Shown piece by piece: positions 25,141 through 38,959 of a stretch of 64,000 bases of DNA. The number at the start of each line of letters is the position of its first letter. Positions within the stretch are counted from its first letter, which is position 1. Below the pieces are notes generated by a model. It had not been told where the DNA came from, ran no database searches, and saw only the letters and a program-made list of their open reading frames with translations. Both the position numbers and the translations under genes were made by a program. Source of the stretch: Progne subis subis (taxonomy: Eukaryota > Chordata > Aves > Passeriformes > Hirundinidae); NCBI GenBank assembly GCA_022316685.1, contig JAKJHU010000106.1, forward strand, positions 1,317,547 to 1,381,546, written 5' to 3'.

Positions 25141-28100
25141 TCTAGGAAAGTTGTCATAAATGCTTTGAGTTAAAATCTCCAAGTTATATGAATCACTGAA
25201 AACGAAGACAGCAGTAATAAGAAATCTACATGGGACAAAAAGCTCCTGAAACACTCAAGCGCAGTAAGCATGCCGGACAGAGAAGCCCTGCAAATGGGAC
25301 AGCACATGTAACAAGGACTTCCTCTAGGCTTTGATCTGCTAGTTATTTGAAACCACACAATGGCTGACAGAAAAAGGTACAAGATCCCGAAGGAATGAGA
25401 TTCCCTGCTTCTCTTGCAGCAAGCTTCTAAAGTTCCCTTTTTATAACCATCTTCACCAAAATAAATAAATCACTTCTAAGTTTAAAAAAAAAAAGAGTAA
25501 ACCAAGGCATTTCCACACAACTTCTTTCATGTCTTTCCACTGCCTCATCTACAGTCACATGCTCAGTCCTGACCTTTCCAGATTCTCCTCTCTGCCTCAC
25601 CACACTTATTCAGACTATCAAATTCATTTAGTGAAACCATCCTATCCTTTCACACTTGACTCTTTTCACAGACAAGTAGTTCATTTTCATGCAGACCCAC
25701 TTTTAACTTCAAAAGGTTGCTTTGTATCTCAGCTTCTGATGTCCCTTGTTTAAAACACTTTCAAATAAGGATCTGAAAAAGCGTTGTAGCTGGGAACTCT
25801 CAGCTGCGTCTCTGTCCCTCCTCAAAAGAGAAAAAAAATCCACTATTAAACCAAGTGAGAGGCCATGCATCCACCTAGGATTTCTGTAACTTGTCAATAG
25901 CTGTCACAGTTCACCCATGCACATCCAAAGTCACAGCCAGAGCTCAGAAAACTGCGCCCACAGCTGTGGTGGGCCTGGATCAGTCTCCTGGAGTTACCTT
26001 CAGTGACAACTGCTTTACCTTAGGCCTCCTGTGAAGTCATTCATTTCCACTTAGCCATAGCTGGTTAGAACAAGCCAACCCTTCTGAGCAGCGTCAGAAG
26101 GCAGTGACAACCTGACAGACACCTGGTGTCATCTCCTCTGACCGAGACAAGAGCACAAACCCCTATCACACCATCAGCACAGAAAGCCACTCTGCAAACA
26201 CATTTGTTCCTCATGCCAATGCACACAAAAACAGCACTGCAAAACTGAGCTGTGTAAGTTATTTCACACCACACTAAATAATTCTGCTTTCCTTTCCAAT
26301 AGCTCAGACAACTGCATTGCCCCAGGCGGGCGCTGCCCCCCTCTAATAGCAGCACCAACACCCTCCACACAGCGGACACCAAACCATGAACACTTTGGTC
26401 CATCAAGAGCACTTTTTACCCATTCTGAGATGCCTCAGCAATCACGCAAAAACAATTTAATTAACAAGATTATAAACCAACTCATAAAGCAATTAGGTGA
26501 AAAGACAGGGCGCAAACTTTGCCAAACTTACATCTTTTAAGCACACCTAGAAACTACATTTGTGTCACAGCAAACTACCATAAAAACTAATGCACTGGCT
26601 CTATTAATCAAAGCATTTTTCACTTTGAGACCAAAAATACAGGGGAATACTTGTTCAGAGCTCATTTCAGAGCCATTTTCCATTTAAAATATTTATAACT
26701 CAGTAATTTCAGGTGAGAAAACCATACTGAAAAGAGCAGTACATTACACTACATTTCTCATTAATTTCCCCGTGAAACATTTGAGTCTCCAAAAATCTGA
26801 CTTTTAAGTTAATTATGCACAATTTGGACACTCCAAAGTCAGGAATTCAGAGCTGAATCTCGTCTAGTCACTCACAAAACCTTTATAATGAAAACATCTT
26901 ATAATCATACTCTTTTCTTGATAGAGCAGACAAAAAGGCACTATTGTAATTTTTAAAACTACATTTGAATCCCAGTGGGGTTTGTTTGGGTTTTTTTGTA
27001 CTAGGTTTTTCTCCCACAGACATATTACTATCAGAACACCTTCAGCAATGCATCCAGAAATGCACTGAGTTAAAATGCAGCTGTTTCCTAGTTACTTTCC
27101 TCATATTTTAAGTACAGGGGAATTTTACCTAGCACTAATACAAAGAATTACCACAGATCTTTAGAAAAAGGGGAAGACTGAGTGCTTCAGCATAAACATC
27201 TGCTCCCATCCCCTTGAATCTAAATGGAAACACAATGATTAAAAGCATCACTGATTTTAAATAAATTTTACTTTCTTACATTAGACACTGCATCAAATCC
27301 ATAGCAGTTAAAAAGTCAAACAATTTTCCAGCTGGCTGCTACATATATTGAAAAACAAGACCAGTTCAAGATAATAACTTGTCCTTTGTATTAAAATACC
27401 GGTCAAGCTGCTGACAAGGAGACAAATTAGTTTTTAAACCATTAGTATACACTCACATAAAATTAAAAACAGTTCCTTGGAAGGAAATTTGGATAACCAT
27501 GATACGCCTCTTCTAGCACAATACTTCCCTTTGATTTTTTGAGAAGTTATTAAAATTGGACTATCTCAGCTTGCTGGAAATTCATCTATCCATTATTACA
27601 ATATACAGTTAATGCAGGAGATTAGATTAGGTTTTAACAAGTCTTTTACACTTCTCAGGGCAGCATTGCTATTTCTGCCTAGGTTGGTAACTTTATCTAC
27701 CAGCTAAACTCTACGGTGTTGACAATGTGCAATTAACAATTTTTTTTCCTTGCCCCTGATTCCCATCCCACTGCAGACGATGCTGTTACAGTGACACACA
27801 TCCCAGCTCCTCCTGGCAGCCTGGTCCAGCAACAGCCCCAAAAGCACCTGCCGTGCCCCCCCGCACATGGCTCCCTTTCAAGATCTCACAAGACTTGGCA
27901 ACAACAGCAAAACAGAGCAGCCTCGAAATGGAGGAGGCCGTCACCTAATGAAACATGACTAACAGGACTGCTGACTGTCCAAATATTTAGCTGCTCTCCA
28001 ATGCTGCAGGTCAGATGGGTTAATCAAATAAACTTGCATATCCGGAGGGATTGCCCATTATTTGTGTTTTCTTAAAGTCCTTACCTGACTCTACATTCTG

Positions 28101-28191
28101 AAAAACTACTAAGCTGTGAGCAACAGTGATATCTGCATGTAAAATCTAACAAAGAGACACCAAAGCTCTCCATCATGAGTTGAAAACATGC

Positions 28192-28207
28192 AAAAAAAAA
28201 AAAAAAA
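28192..28207 (+). repeat. A16 homopolymer
   Basis: Uninterrupted A run with no identifiable retroelement body attached. Confidence 0.9.
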
Positions 28208-31200
28208 GGCAGTTTTGCTGAATAATATGACAACACTCTTCAGCACACAAAAGCATCACGTGCTGATGGGAACTGACAACACCTACACTAGGTACCTGGA
28301 AATATAACCCATGTCACAGCACACAACTGCACTGCAAGTGGGACTCTAACACACATCTCTCCCAGACTTAACCATTAAAAATCATCAGAACAAAAAATGC
28401 CAGTATGGATGGACAAAGTAGATACAAAGTGTTTTCAGTGCATGACAATGGAAATGAAAATAAATCTAGGATTAAAATATAGCTTAGTTTCACTGATTTC
28501 TAATAGCATTTGTCTCCATTCAACAAGAATTTATGCACCATTTCAACCTGATAAGAATTTAATTTTAGGTAATAAAGCTTTACAAATTGAATTCAAAGGG
28601 GAAAAAAACCCCAGCATTTCCCAATTATTTCCAGAGCTCCACAACTACAGACTTCAACTAAAGGAACTGGGAAAATTGTCACTATAAAAGCAGAGCTAAC
28701 ATGTGACCTCTGGATTCAGTGGCACTAGCAAGCAGCTATAATAAAAATCAATATTAATTCCACACACTTCTGTTTTGAAAATAAAGCAATGAAATTCCCT
28801 CACACCCACCTGCCAAAGAGATACAACTCAGACCAACTTCGTCAAAGAGGATTTTTAAAGTCTTTCTACGGGCATGTAATGGATTCCAAGACTGAACGTG
28901 CACTGAATGTTCAGTGAACCAAATAATTTTTAATAGATTCCTCAGGGGAGATTTTTTTTATTTTTATTTTTTAAATCACTCTAAGACCTTGGAATGACAG
29001 CCTGATTCAGAGGAAAAGAAAGGCTGTTCATGGGGTGGGTTATTGCGTTTCTTCTGAGTTTTTCCCGAAAGGATAACAGTCATGTCTGCTATGTGTACCT
29101 ACTATGTACTTTAGAAACGTCTTCATTTCTACAAACTTTTAACTTTTTTAATTGCTTTTGAAAGCATATACTGAGGAATTTTAAAGTTCCTCCCTGAAGA
29201 AATATTACAAGTATAGAAAGTATATAAAGTTGATCTAACAGAAAGGTGGGGAGGAACTGAACGCTGGAATAAGGCAGCTCACCTCCTTCAGCCACAGCTG
29301 CAAAGAGCTAAGTGATAAATAGCACTACCAAAACCATCAGGCCCATATATAAAAAACCCAAACGCAGCACAAATTAGATCAGTTTTCACATTTCATATTA
29401 ATGACCCTCCCCTCCTCAGGCCCCTCATACTAACGCCCACCCTAACAGCAAGGCCCCTGTGACACGATGGCAGATTCAGCACAAGAAGCAACCATCCCTT
29501 GAAAGAGGGAATTTTCCCAGCTCTATGATTAAGGAATACAAGACAAGGAGCCTCAAGCACTGCCGTTGTTAGTGTGATTTCAGCAGGATTAGGCAGAGCA
29601 CGATGGAGGAAAAGCCTCAGACAATGAGTCCTTTCATACACCAGAAACAAAAACTACCGTTAATCACGCCCGCGATTCAGTTTCTTCCACTAATTCCTAA
29701 TCAGACATCAACAAATAAAGCAAAACACTTATTCTTGTTTGAATTCTATGAAATAAAAACAAATGAAAGGAAGTGATCAGCCCGTGCTGTAAAAATGTCG
29801 TTGCCTCTCCACCTCCTGATGGACAGGGAGCTGAGACAGGCATGAATGGTTGAGAAAAGAACTTTTCCTTGAAGCCAGTCCATAGAGAAGCCCAGAGTAG
29901 AGGAGTGCTGCATTAACAAGCAGGAGAAACTTCAAAAACCAAGAGACAAACTCAGTCAAAACCCTCCTCTGTATAAAAAAACAAAAAGAGACCCTGCACC
30001 ACAGTCATTAGAAAAAAACATCTGGTGCACCACTTTGATTTTCTACATTACTCACTGGACAGAAAAAGTATCTTTTTCTTCCAAAAGCAGTAAATAATTG
30101 CAAATCCACTTCTACACATAACCTATCATTTATCACCTCATCAGCAACTGCTTGAGCCTGACAGAATTAAACACTCAAATCAGGCATTTCAGTTAAAAGC
30201 AATAATTACATCGTTACTACAATATACAATAAAAATATAAACAGATCTGCCTGGCAATATTTTTATGCACTCTCGCTGAAATATCACTAGACCTCTAAAC
30301 AGGCAACATTATGATAATAATTAAAGAAAAAAAAAATTATAAAAACACGCCACACCCCCACCAAAAAAATTCACTTTCACCGAATTATAGCTAATTCCAA
30401 AACACAACTTTACCTACAGACAAAAAACACATAAATTATTGGCATGATAGTGTTTATTTTAATTACACTGTGCAACAAAAATCCAAGAGCCTGGTAACTC
30501 CCTTCAGATACTAAGAAAGCCAATATTCCAGAACTTATGTTCCACTTATAACCTACAGTTATGTCAGGCCATTCCATCACTCAAATGCCAAAGCCAGAAT
30601 GTCTGCATTTCTTGTTGCATCTAAAACCAACACAAAAGTATCAGCTCAAAGAAAACCATGGGGGAAAACAAAGGCAAAACAGGAGGTCAGGAGATCCCTC
30701 ACCAGCTCATTGTAGACAACATTTAAGAGCATCAAAAATTCACTGGTCTTCAAAGCTCAACACTTAAAAGTTTAATAGGGAAAAAAATACATCTCTTTAA
30801 TTCAACCTTACATTTACAAATGCTCCTCAGCAACGTAACTGCTGTGTAACGTATTCTTTAACACCGTACAACTCACGGTGCCTGCCCTAAACATTCAATG
30901 ATCTAAGCAAACAAAACACAATTCATGATTTCTAGTGTGCTAAAGATGTTTTTCGTCACTGCAGTCAAGTCGCTGATCCCAGCAAGTCATTTTAAAACAA
31001 ACGTCTGCCCATCTACCTTGATGGTTCTGGCCAATGAAGGAGCCTTTGATCACTCTTCAGCAAAATACTGCTGTGTCTGTAAGGATGCCCAGCTTTCTGA
31101 CAGCAGGATGGGGGATCACTAGAAGAGCATGACAGCCGGCTGCCATGCAACGCTTCAGAACTCTTCCTTTTTATAATTAATTATGCTCCTTATTTCTTCC

Positions 31201-33284
31201 ACAAGCATAAGAAAGAGACCGTCACAGAGGTAAGCTGTAGCAGCACACTTTATTATTACCTTGTTTACATAGAAGCTGCTTCAGTAAGAGCCATGGCAGG
31301 AGCCAAGCACAGTTACCAGCAGGATTAGCCTGCTCCCGGAGAGCTGCTGGGGTTCTATCATGGAGGTGCACACGCTGCACCTTCTGTGGATTTCTCCTGG
31401 GCACAGGTGACAGGTGCCCCTGGCCACCACAGCCTCGGTCAAACACCCGGCCAGCCGGAGAAATCAGCAGCGAAGAAGGCAAAGCAAAGCGAGATGTTCA
31501 CTGCCAGGAGGAGGAAACACCTCCGTGCTAAGGACAGCACCAGCGTGGGGGCAATGAGTGCCCACCCTCGCTTCAGTCTCATCCAAAATCCAGCTGCAAG
31601 TAACAGAGACACTTTGCACCCACCCAAAAACAGCTGCTGAAATCACGGCTGTGCTACAGACTTGTGGAACCTCTGCCCGTGTTGGCCTGGCTGAGGGAAG
31701 TAGGATCCAGCACTTACTGATCTATGTTAAAATGAGCCCTCTGCAATGGGACAGACCCCAGGAAATCAGGCTAATTGACAGCCTGTTCTAAAATGCCTTT
31801 TTTTTTTTTTCCCTGAGCTAAAAGGCCTCAAATGAGTACATTATCTTAACCAAAAGTATAAAGTTTAGTTTTACAGGATTCAGACATAGCAGAATCCAGA
31901 AAAAAGCACAAACCAACAAGAGGTGTTAGCCAGACTCCCACTGCACAAGTATACTAAAGGAGAAAAACTTTCCTGCAAAAGTTTAAAATCCTACCTCTGT
32001 GTCAAGAGGCAGAATTGAAGCAGTAAACACCATAACATCTGCTGAAATACTAGTGTCCCCAAGCGTAATTCTTCATATCTGCATTTTTTAATGGGAAGCT
32101 ACTCATGAACAAGGCTATAGCAAGGAGACATTCAATAACTAAAATTCATGTTCAAAAACACATACTTCATCCTGAGGTTAAGTACAAGTTTACGAGTACT
32201 TTTTTTTACCACATAACATAGGCGTTAGCATACACAGACTGTAAAGGAATTTTGGTGGTGCCAAAGTAGTCTCAACAAAACCACTGAGAATATATATTAC
32301 AAAATTATTTCCACACCTTCTAGTTCATAGGTTTAAGAAGCCAATTTTCTTTGTTTATGGTAATTATGTTTCATATTTCACTGAACTTTGACATGATAAA
32401 TGTATTATTGGATTTTGTGTGCATCTTCTAGTCAATTTGTGTAATTTTGCAAATTTTGTAGTATAGGTAGTTAAAATACAATGGACAGTACATTCATAAA
32501 TTACAGATTTTTCCTCAAGGTAAGAGAATTATTATTGATTCTGCAACAACTAAACCTTTGATCAAATTTGGTGGAACAAATGTTACTTAATAAGATATAA
32601 ACAAACATAACTTCTTTGCATTTGAAGAAAACAGTAGTTGGCGAAAAGGAAACAACTCCATCTACAAACAAGGTCACTTTTTTCTCCTTTGCCCCATCTC
32701 ACATCTTTGGAGTATGTAATACATCAACACACTCTTAACTCACAGTGTTCAAAAGGCTTCTTTGCCACTTCTGTGGTTATTCTTCAAGACAAAAGATCAG
32801 AAGCACAGTATTTGCCAGGTAAAATATATATTTTTCTAAATATGCGGTCTAAAATCTAAACACTAGACTAGCCTTTTTCATACTTCTCAGATCTAATTTA
32901 TCTTCCTAATTAACCATCCTATTAAAATACATTTAGGGAGAAGAAAATCTAACACATCGGTTTAACAATTACCAAAACTCCTCCAGAAAAACAGCTGCAG
33001 ATCATCCTTCAAAACACTGGATGGTCTAATTTTGTGAGGAAATCTAACAAAAGAATCAAGTACCATCCCATGAATAACTTCCTGCTCCTACAGAGAGAAA
33101 AGATATTACAAAGCTCAAGTGCCTGGCTGCCTTCAGCAGCAAGGATGACACATGAGAGAAGAATCCGTACACAGGAGGAACAGAAAATGAACCCTGCTCT
33201 GTGGACCTCATAAAATAGAACAGATGTTATTCCTTGTATACACACATGCAATTCAGTGTTAAACACAGCACTTGCAGGAGGACC

Positions 33285-33285
33285 A

Positions 33286-33319
<34 letters not shown>

Positions 33320-33322
33320 TAT
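33285..33322 (+). repeat. A-tract followed by (AT)10 microsatellite
   Basis: Nineteen A are followed directly by ten AT units. Such compound tracts are prone to slippage and to assembly error. Confidence 0.95.
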
Positions 33323-36300
33323 CAAGAGAGGGCTATGAAGCCAGTAGATAATCCCTCACCATGGTCAAGCACACGCATGCTTTGTTTGGTTTCAAGTGAT
33401 GACCAGATTTCCAGCATTGCTTTTGAAAGAACAATGCCACATGCCTGGCCTTCATGTTTTTTCTCCTTTCAATTTCATGTGACAACACTAAACTATAAAC
33501 TTCTTGTGCCAACCTAAATAATTCCTCTTTCTCAGTAATGCTGGAAGAAAGTACTTACCCACTTGCCAGCTGCAGCTGAAATTTTGTGCCAAGAAATAAA
33601 TGTCTTTTGGACAGGTTGTAAACTGGAAGCTTCTATGCCTGCTAAGGACAAGAATAAGAATGGGACCATCCTATTCCTTCCCAGATTAATGGTATTGCTC
33701 TATTTCAGCTACACAGCGGATTGCACTTGATCAAAGCATCCAAACAGAGCATCCTCTGAGTAAGGTGCTCAGATATTAGGAGATACTTTCGTCAATTTTG
33801 ATCTCAGCCAGGCTTTTTATAAACATTGCTTCCATCCTCTGCTCCAAAAACCCTACCTTATCTCTGTATTTCCGATCTTTAGAATAATTCTCAGATAATA
33901 GAGCCCTTGAAGGAGCAAGACCTGTTACACCCTTTTTTTCTGCTAAGGCACAGGTGTATAAACATTGCGTGCACATTGACATTAAACAGCAAGTGCTCCA
34001 ACCTCCCCTACCTGGCCTCCTTTCACAGTCCCAGGAGACTTCGACCCTCCTACAGCCAGCAAACACTTGCAGGCACTGGTCACTAAGCTCTCATGATCAA
34101 CATAAGGCAAAGACCATGGCATCTTTCCCACTGCCCAGAAAGATGATGATTAACAGAGACCAGAAGGGAAAGCAGAAGGCTTTGTGGCAAAATGGCTAAA
34201 TTAGAAATTAGAAGAAGAGAGCGCGAAGAGTTTAAAGTCCTCTATCTAGGGCCGAGTCAATACTGGGTTTCTCTTCCTCCTAGTGTTGAGTAGTTACTGG
34301 GTTCCCCACACGTTTCATCAGGCGCTTCAGCAACCACAGGTGATACACACACATACCCCTGTGACACGGCGTAGCAGCACACAACCCTGATACCTACACT
34401 TCACTCATCCTTCTCCCAGCTCACACAGGCTTCCCAAGTACAGGATATTACTGCCTGTTAACATATTCTGGTTTTTTAGGGGGGCTCTCCGAAGTTCTCT
34501 GAAGCTTCTCATAGTGTCAAAGGCATGCATAAAACCTGTGTTGTTGCAGGGGAAAGTGGCCTTTTCCTCTTTCACCTACAATCATGGGCCCCTTCCCAAT
34601 GTTGACCATTGTAACATTTTCATTTTGGCAGTGACCTCAATTTTATGTTCACAAAAATGCTGCCAAAATGCCAGTTAAAAAATTCAACTAATATGAATAT
34701 GTAAAGATGAACATGTATATTGCTAAAAAGCCAAGTACTCTCTCCCATAGAAAATAAAAATAAAACCAACATTAGTAAATGCACATAAACAAATGATGAT
34801 GAAGTACGTTAAAAGAAATATACATCTCAAAATAAGTATCAATACCATGAACTTCATTTTAATGTAAGAGTACAGAGTTACATCTATCACCTTCACAAAC
34901 AGAGCCAAGCAGTGCTTGTTCCCCTTGCTCATTAAAGCTCCACAACTGGTACCTCCTGTATGCCCACATGCACCATTTCATTAAGCTCACTTGACATTAG
35001 ATGAAGAAAGAGTACAAGAAAATTGCATATTCCCTGCCTAAAGTAAACTTGTCATTTAAACCTTGTGTATAGATAGAATTTGATATAGCACTGGTGAGTG
35101 AGTCATTCGTCAGTTTTAGAGTTTGTACGACAGTATTCTTACATATGTTTTGCAATACTTTCCAGTTCGCTACCACCCCATGTAATTACAAGTTTTTACT
35201 GGAAAGGAAGTGCATATTTTGGGTTTGAACACTGCATTAAGATCTGTAGAAACCACACTTACTTTTATGGTCAGATTTTGAGCAGAAGTAAATCCACAGA
35301 AGGAACCCTGACATACTGTATGAAAGATCAAAGTCAAAGCATTGCTTTTAAAGGAGGGCAAGCAATGATGGAGAGCATCACAAATATTTCTCAATGAATT
35401 ACTCCAAACATAAACACAAGCAAGTCTCCTGTCAGTTTCCTTCAAAAGCTGTTCCTTAGCTATGTAAGTTAAAACTGCATTCATTCAGAACACTATATAA
35501 AACAGCCAGTAGCTACTTACAAGCACTTTTCCTGAAAATAATAGATGATTTCACATCCTTCTGTACTGGGGCAAGATATCACATTAATAATTTTCCCTAC
35601 TGTCTTACCTTCACTTTTTAAGTTGCAAAACAGACATGAGTAATTTAACTCAACTGTGGTTTCTAAGAAGCACTAAAAAACCACTGAAACAGAAAGATTT
35701 GTCCTGACCAATACTACTAACAAGATCAGCTCAGACTCAAACTATCATGTGGTGGCATCCAGCTCACTCCAACGCTTCACAAGGGAAGTTTGCAGTTCTT
35801 CAACTGCACAAGTCTCAGTCCCAGTTTTAATCTGCACACAGACACAGGTTTACTGTTCAGGTAAACTTCTTCAGCCTCTTAAAGCTGGTTGTTATTATTA
35901 GTATTCCCTTCCACTATCTAAATTCACATCAAATGGATTTACTGAATTGTACATCTCCTTCTATCTGATAAAAAGCTGGAGACACAAAGCACCCTTTGCC
36001 CAATTAGAGCCACCTGGTTAAGATTCAAGAACGGGCAGCAACAACTCCAGGTTTTTTTCTTCCCAAGTGCATATACTATGACCTACAAGAAACATTTTCT
36101 ACTAAAAAGTAATGCTTAAATGGAGATCTATGGCTGAACATTATCACAAGGATTGCACTTACTTGACAGTCTGCTATTAGCCAACTCCATTATCGCTATT
36201 TGCAGTTTTTAAATGTACAGATTCAGAAGTAACTGTATAAAGCCTCCATTACAAGTAGATTTATGGAAAGCCACAGCAATAATCATCTTCATTAGGCATA

Positions 36301-38700
36301 TCTTCCCACAGCCCTGCATTATGTGGACACAAAGAGGAAAACATTTCTTCTCCGTTACTCACAAGCTTAGATCTTTCTCTTTATAATCACAAGCTTTGAC
36401 TGTCTTCTCTGCTTTTGCCAATGACAATTATCTCACAGTCCCAAAAGCAGGACTTAGTTTAAAAAAACAAAATTAAAAATACCTGCATACCTCTCAACCC
36501 ACAACCAATATACAATGTAGGACGCCTTCTACTTTGATTTTCCAGAAATGCCCACTTTCACGGGCAACATGAATGAGAATAAAATGTTGCCTGTGGCTTC
36601 TACTATTTTGCTAATGGCCCCAACCAGGTATGCAGCCAAGACACGTATGGACGTGCACATGTAAAATAAAAGGTTAATGGCAATACTTGTAACTAAACTG
36701 AATACAAAAATCTCTTGATCTGAAGTTATGCGTTAACTTTTTGGCCATAAACTGTTTTAACCCCTTCACATATGTGGTCACGCTGCATCCTATTTCAAAA
36801 GCTAGATGTAGGCTAAGAAGTTTGCACATTAAGTTGGTTGGTTAAAGGCAGAAACCGAGAACTTAAATAATTCAACACTGTCACCCACCACACGTTCAGA
36901 TCACAAACTGGCTGCTTTGCCACACAGATTTTACTCTTTGCTTTCAAAGCTCAGATTGCTGATCATGCGCTTCGCAGTACAGATATCTATTACACCTACG
37001 TCCTCAGTCTCACAGCAAACCACCACAGAAGAAATAATAAAATCGGGATTAAAGTACACTTGTTCCTTCCATAAAAACAACCTCATGAGCCACGCATTTC
37101 CTGCATTATCATAATGAATGCAATGGACTTCATTTAAAAATCTGTTTTCGAAGTCTAACTGGCAGTCTTGGAACAATCACCCAGCAACCAGAAACGGAGA
37201 TAAGTTATTTGCAGCGCAGGACCTTAGTAATCTTAAATTAAATTTGTCATTTCCCTAGCATTTACCTTGAAAAATGAACAAAGGTGGTTACAGAAGCAGC
37301 ATAAGAAAACTCTATTTGCTCACTGTCCCTACACAAGTTAGCTGCCTTCAGAGATCTCTAAACCAACAAATATTCACCTGAAGCTTTGATTATCCAGTTA
37401 TCGTCAGCCCAAATCACTTTTTACAGCTCAGTTCTAAACTTGACAACGGAATATTGTATTTGATGCTGACAATACGGCTTTATTTGGTTACATATGAAAT
37501 AAACACGAAACTCCAAAACGCTTCAGGACAGCTGCCCCAGTCAGTCTCCTGGAAACAGACCACATCTTTCCCACACAAGAGGTTCGCGGGAACAGACCTT
37601 TAACAGCGCGGAATTACTTTCTTTCATTGCATTTAATTTACGCCAGCTATTCGAACTGCTTGAAGTTGGGTCTTAACAGTTTGTGGGCGCAGAAACCACC
37701 GCGAAGGCAAACGCACCCGCCCACTGCCTTCGCCTCCCGCTCGCCCCGGGCTGCCTGCGCCCACCCCGCGCCGCTCCACGCGAGCCCGCCCGCCCCCCCG
37801 GCTGTCCCGCGGGGGAACACTGCCCGTCCCACCGGCACCCCCGACCAGGCAGGCGGCACAACAGGTTGCGGAGGCGGCCGCGGGGCAGGAGCTGGCCCCG
37901 CGAGGGCCGCAGCCGCGCTCCCCAGGGAGGGCGAACCGGGGGTGACCGGGAGGAACACCCCCACCCCCGTCTGCGGAGCTGGCATCCCGGGAGCAGCGGC
38001 GGAGCTCTCGCCCGCTCCCGCCGGGGGCCCTTTGTTCTCGCCACCCAAGACGCCGCCGCCCGGCAGCCCCGCGCTCTCCCAGGCGGCGGCTCGCCCCACC
38101 GGGGGGGAAAGGCGCGGTCTATCGCCCCCCGCTGCAGCGCCCTCCCTCGCTCCCTCCTCCCGCCGCAGAAACGGCCGGCGCCAGCCGCGGGAAACGCTTC
38201 GGGCCACTGCCGATGGCCCCGCGCCTCGCACACGGCAGAGGCACCCCGCCCGGGACGCCCCGCGCGGCGCGACCCCTCTCCCCCGAGCCCACCGCCAGAA
38301 GTCCGCCCGCCGGGGCTGCCCCGAGCGCCGCAGCCCGCCCGGGAAGGTCACGCCGCGGCGGGCCGGCAATCCCCGCGCCCCCGGCACCGCGGCGCCGGCA
38401 GGTGCCTGGCTGCCCCCCGCCGACCCGGGGAGGCTCCGCGGGGCGCAGCCGGTGACCGCCGGAAAACCGCGTGGCGGCCCCAGCGGACAGCAGAGGGGCT
38501 CCGGTACCGCACGGCGGCCCCCACGGGGCTCCCTGGGCGGCGGCGGGGCCGAAGCGGGCGGCGGGGCCATCGCTCGGGGGCCGCGATCCGCGGGGCTCAA
38601 CAGGCGGCGGAGTTTGGCGGCTCCCAGCGAGACGATCCCGCCGCGTCGGGAGCCGGACACGGGGCTGAGGAGGGAGAGGCGACGCAGCCGAACCACTTAC

Positions 38701-38728
38701 CGGGGCTCCGGGGCTCCGCCGTCCGCAT
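38701..38728 (-). CDS. Candidate first coding exon (start codon to splice donor), partial gene
   Basis: On the minus strand an ATG at 38728-38726 sits in the context GGCAGCATGC, with the favourable A at -3. The frame encodes MRTAEPRSP plus one extra base and then reaches a donor, CCCCG followed by GTAAGTGG, with the intron starting at 38700. An in-frame TGA at 38803-38801 closes the frame upstream, so this is the first possible Met in the frame. The exon would be phase 1. The next exon lies beyond the left edge or was not recognised, implying a first intron of more than 38 kb. I do not recognise the nine-residue N-terminus. The stretch could instead be 5' UTR of a transcript whose start codon is in a later exon. 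Confidence 0.45.
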
Positions 38729-38840
38729 GCTGCCTCCGGGCGCCGCGCGAGAACCCGCTCCGCTCCCCGCCGGCAGCTCCGCTCCGCTCCGCTCGCTCCT
38801 TCAGCCGCCGCCGCCGCCGCGCGGGACCGCGCTCCGCGCG
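38729..38840 (-). other. Candidate 5' UTR of the minus-strand first exon
   Basis: Sequence upstream of the candidate ATG on the minus strand: a run of GGC triplets, an in-frame TGA at 38803-38801, then GGAGC-type short repeats and the Kozak region. This arrangement is typical of the GC-rich 5' UTR of CpG-island genes. The transcription start cannot be placed from sequence; the 38840 limit is only nominal. Confidence 0.4.
38804..38821 (-). repeat. Short CGG/GGC triplet repeat in the candidate 5' UTR
   Basis: Five GCC triplets on the plus strand, read as GGC/CGG on the minus strand, about 75 bases upstream of the candidate ATG. Short CGG tracts are common in vertebrate 5' UTRs. The length here is unremarkable. 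Confidence 0.85.
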
Positions 38841-38892
38841 CGCCGCCGCCAGCCCGCCCACGGCGGGGCCGCGCGCCGCTCCCGCCCCGCCG

Positions 38893-38924
38893 CCAGCCCA
38901 GCCCAGCCCAGCCCAGCCCAGCCC
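38893..38924 (-). repeat. GGGCT pentamer repeat (about six copies), quadruplex-capable on the minus strand
   Basis: On the plus strand CCCAG repeats with period 5 (A at 38895, 38900, 38905, 38910, 38915, 38920). On the minus strand this is GGGCT repeated, giving at least four G3 tracts with two-base loops, the standard intramolecular G-quadruplex pattern. It lies between the two minus-strand donors, about 165 bases upstream of the candidate start codon. Confidence 0.9.
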
Positions 38925-38959
38925 GCCCCGCCGCCGCCACCTGCCGCCCGCGGGCTCAC

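Larger units (their letters stand above)
25141..37679. other. Noncoding stretch, probably intronic
   Basis: AT-rich, without a supported exon. Composition on the plus strand is often A- and C-heavy; 26521-26580 holds A22 C17 T15 G6. A short GC-richer segment (27,770-27,960) is followed by a motif-dense AT-rich segment (27,960-28,080). Low-complexity tracts lie at 28,192 and 33,285. A mild CpG increase at 31,330-31,560 has no splice or promoter signals I can defend. Confidence 0.55.
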
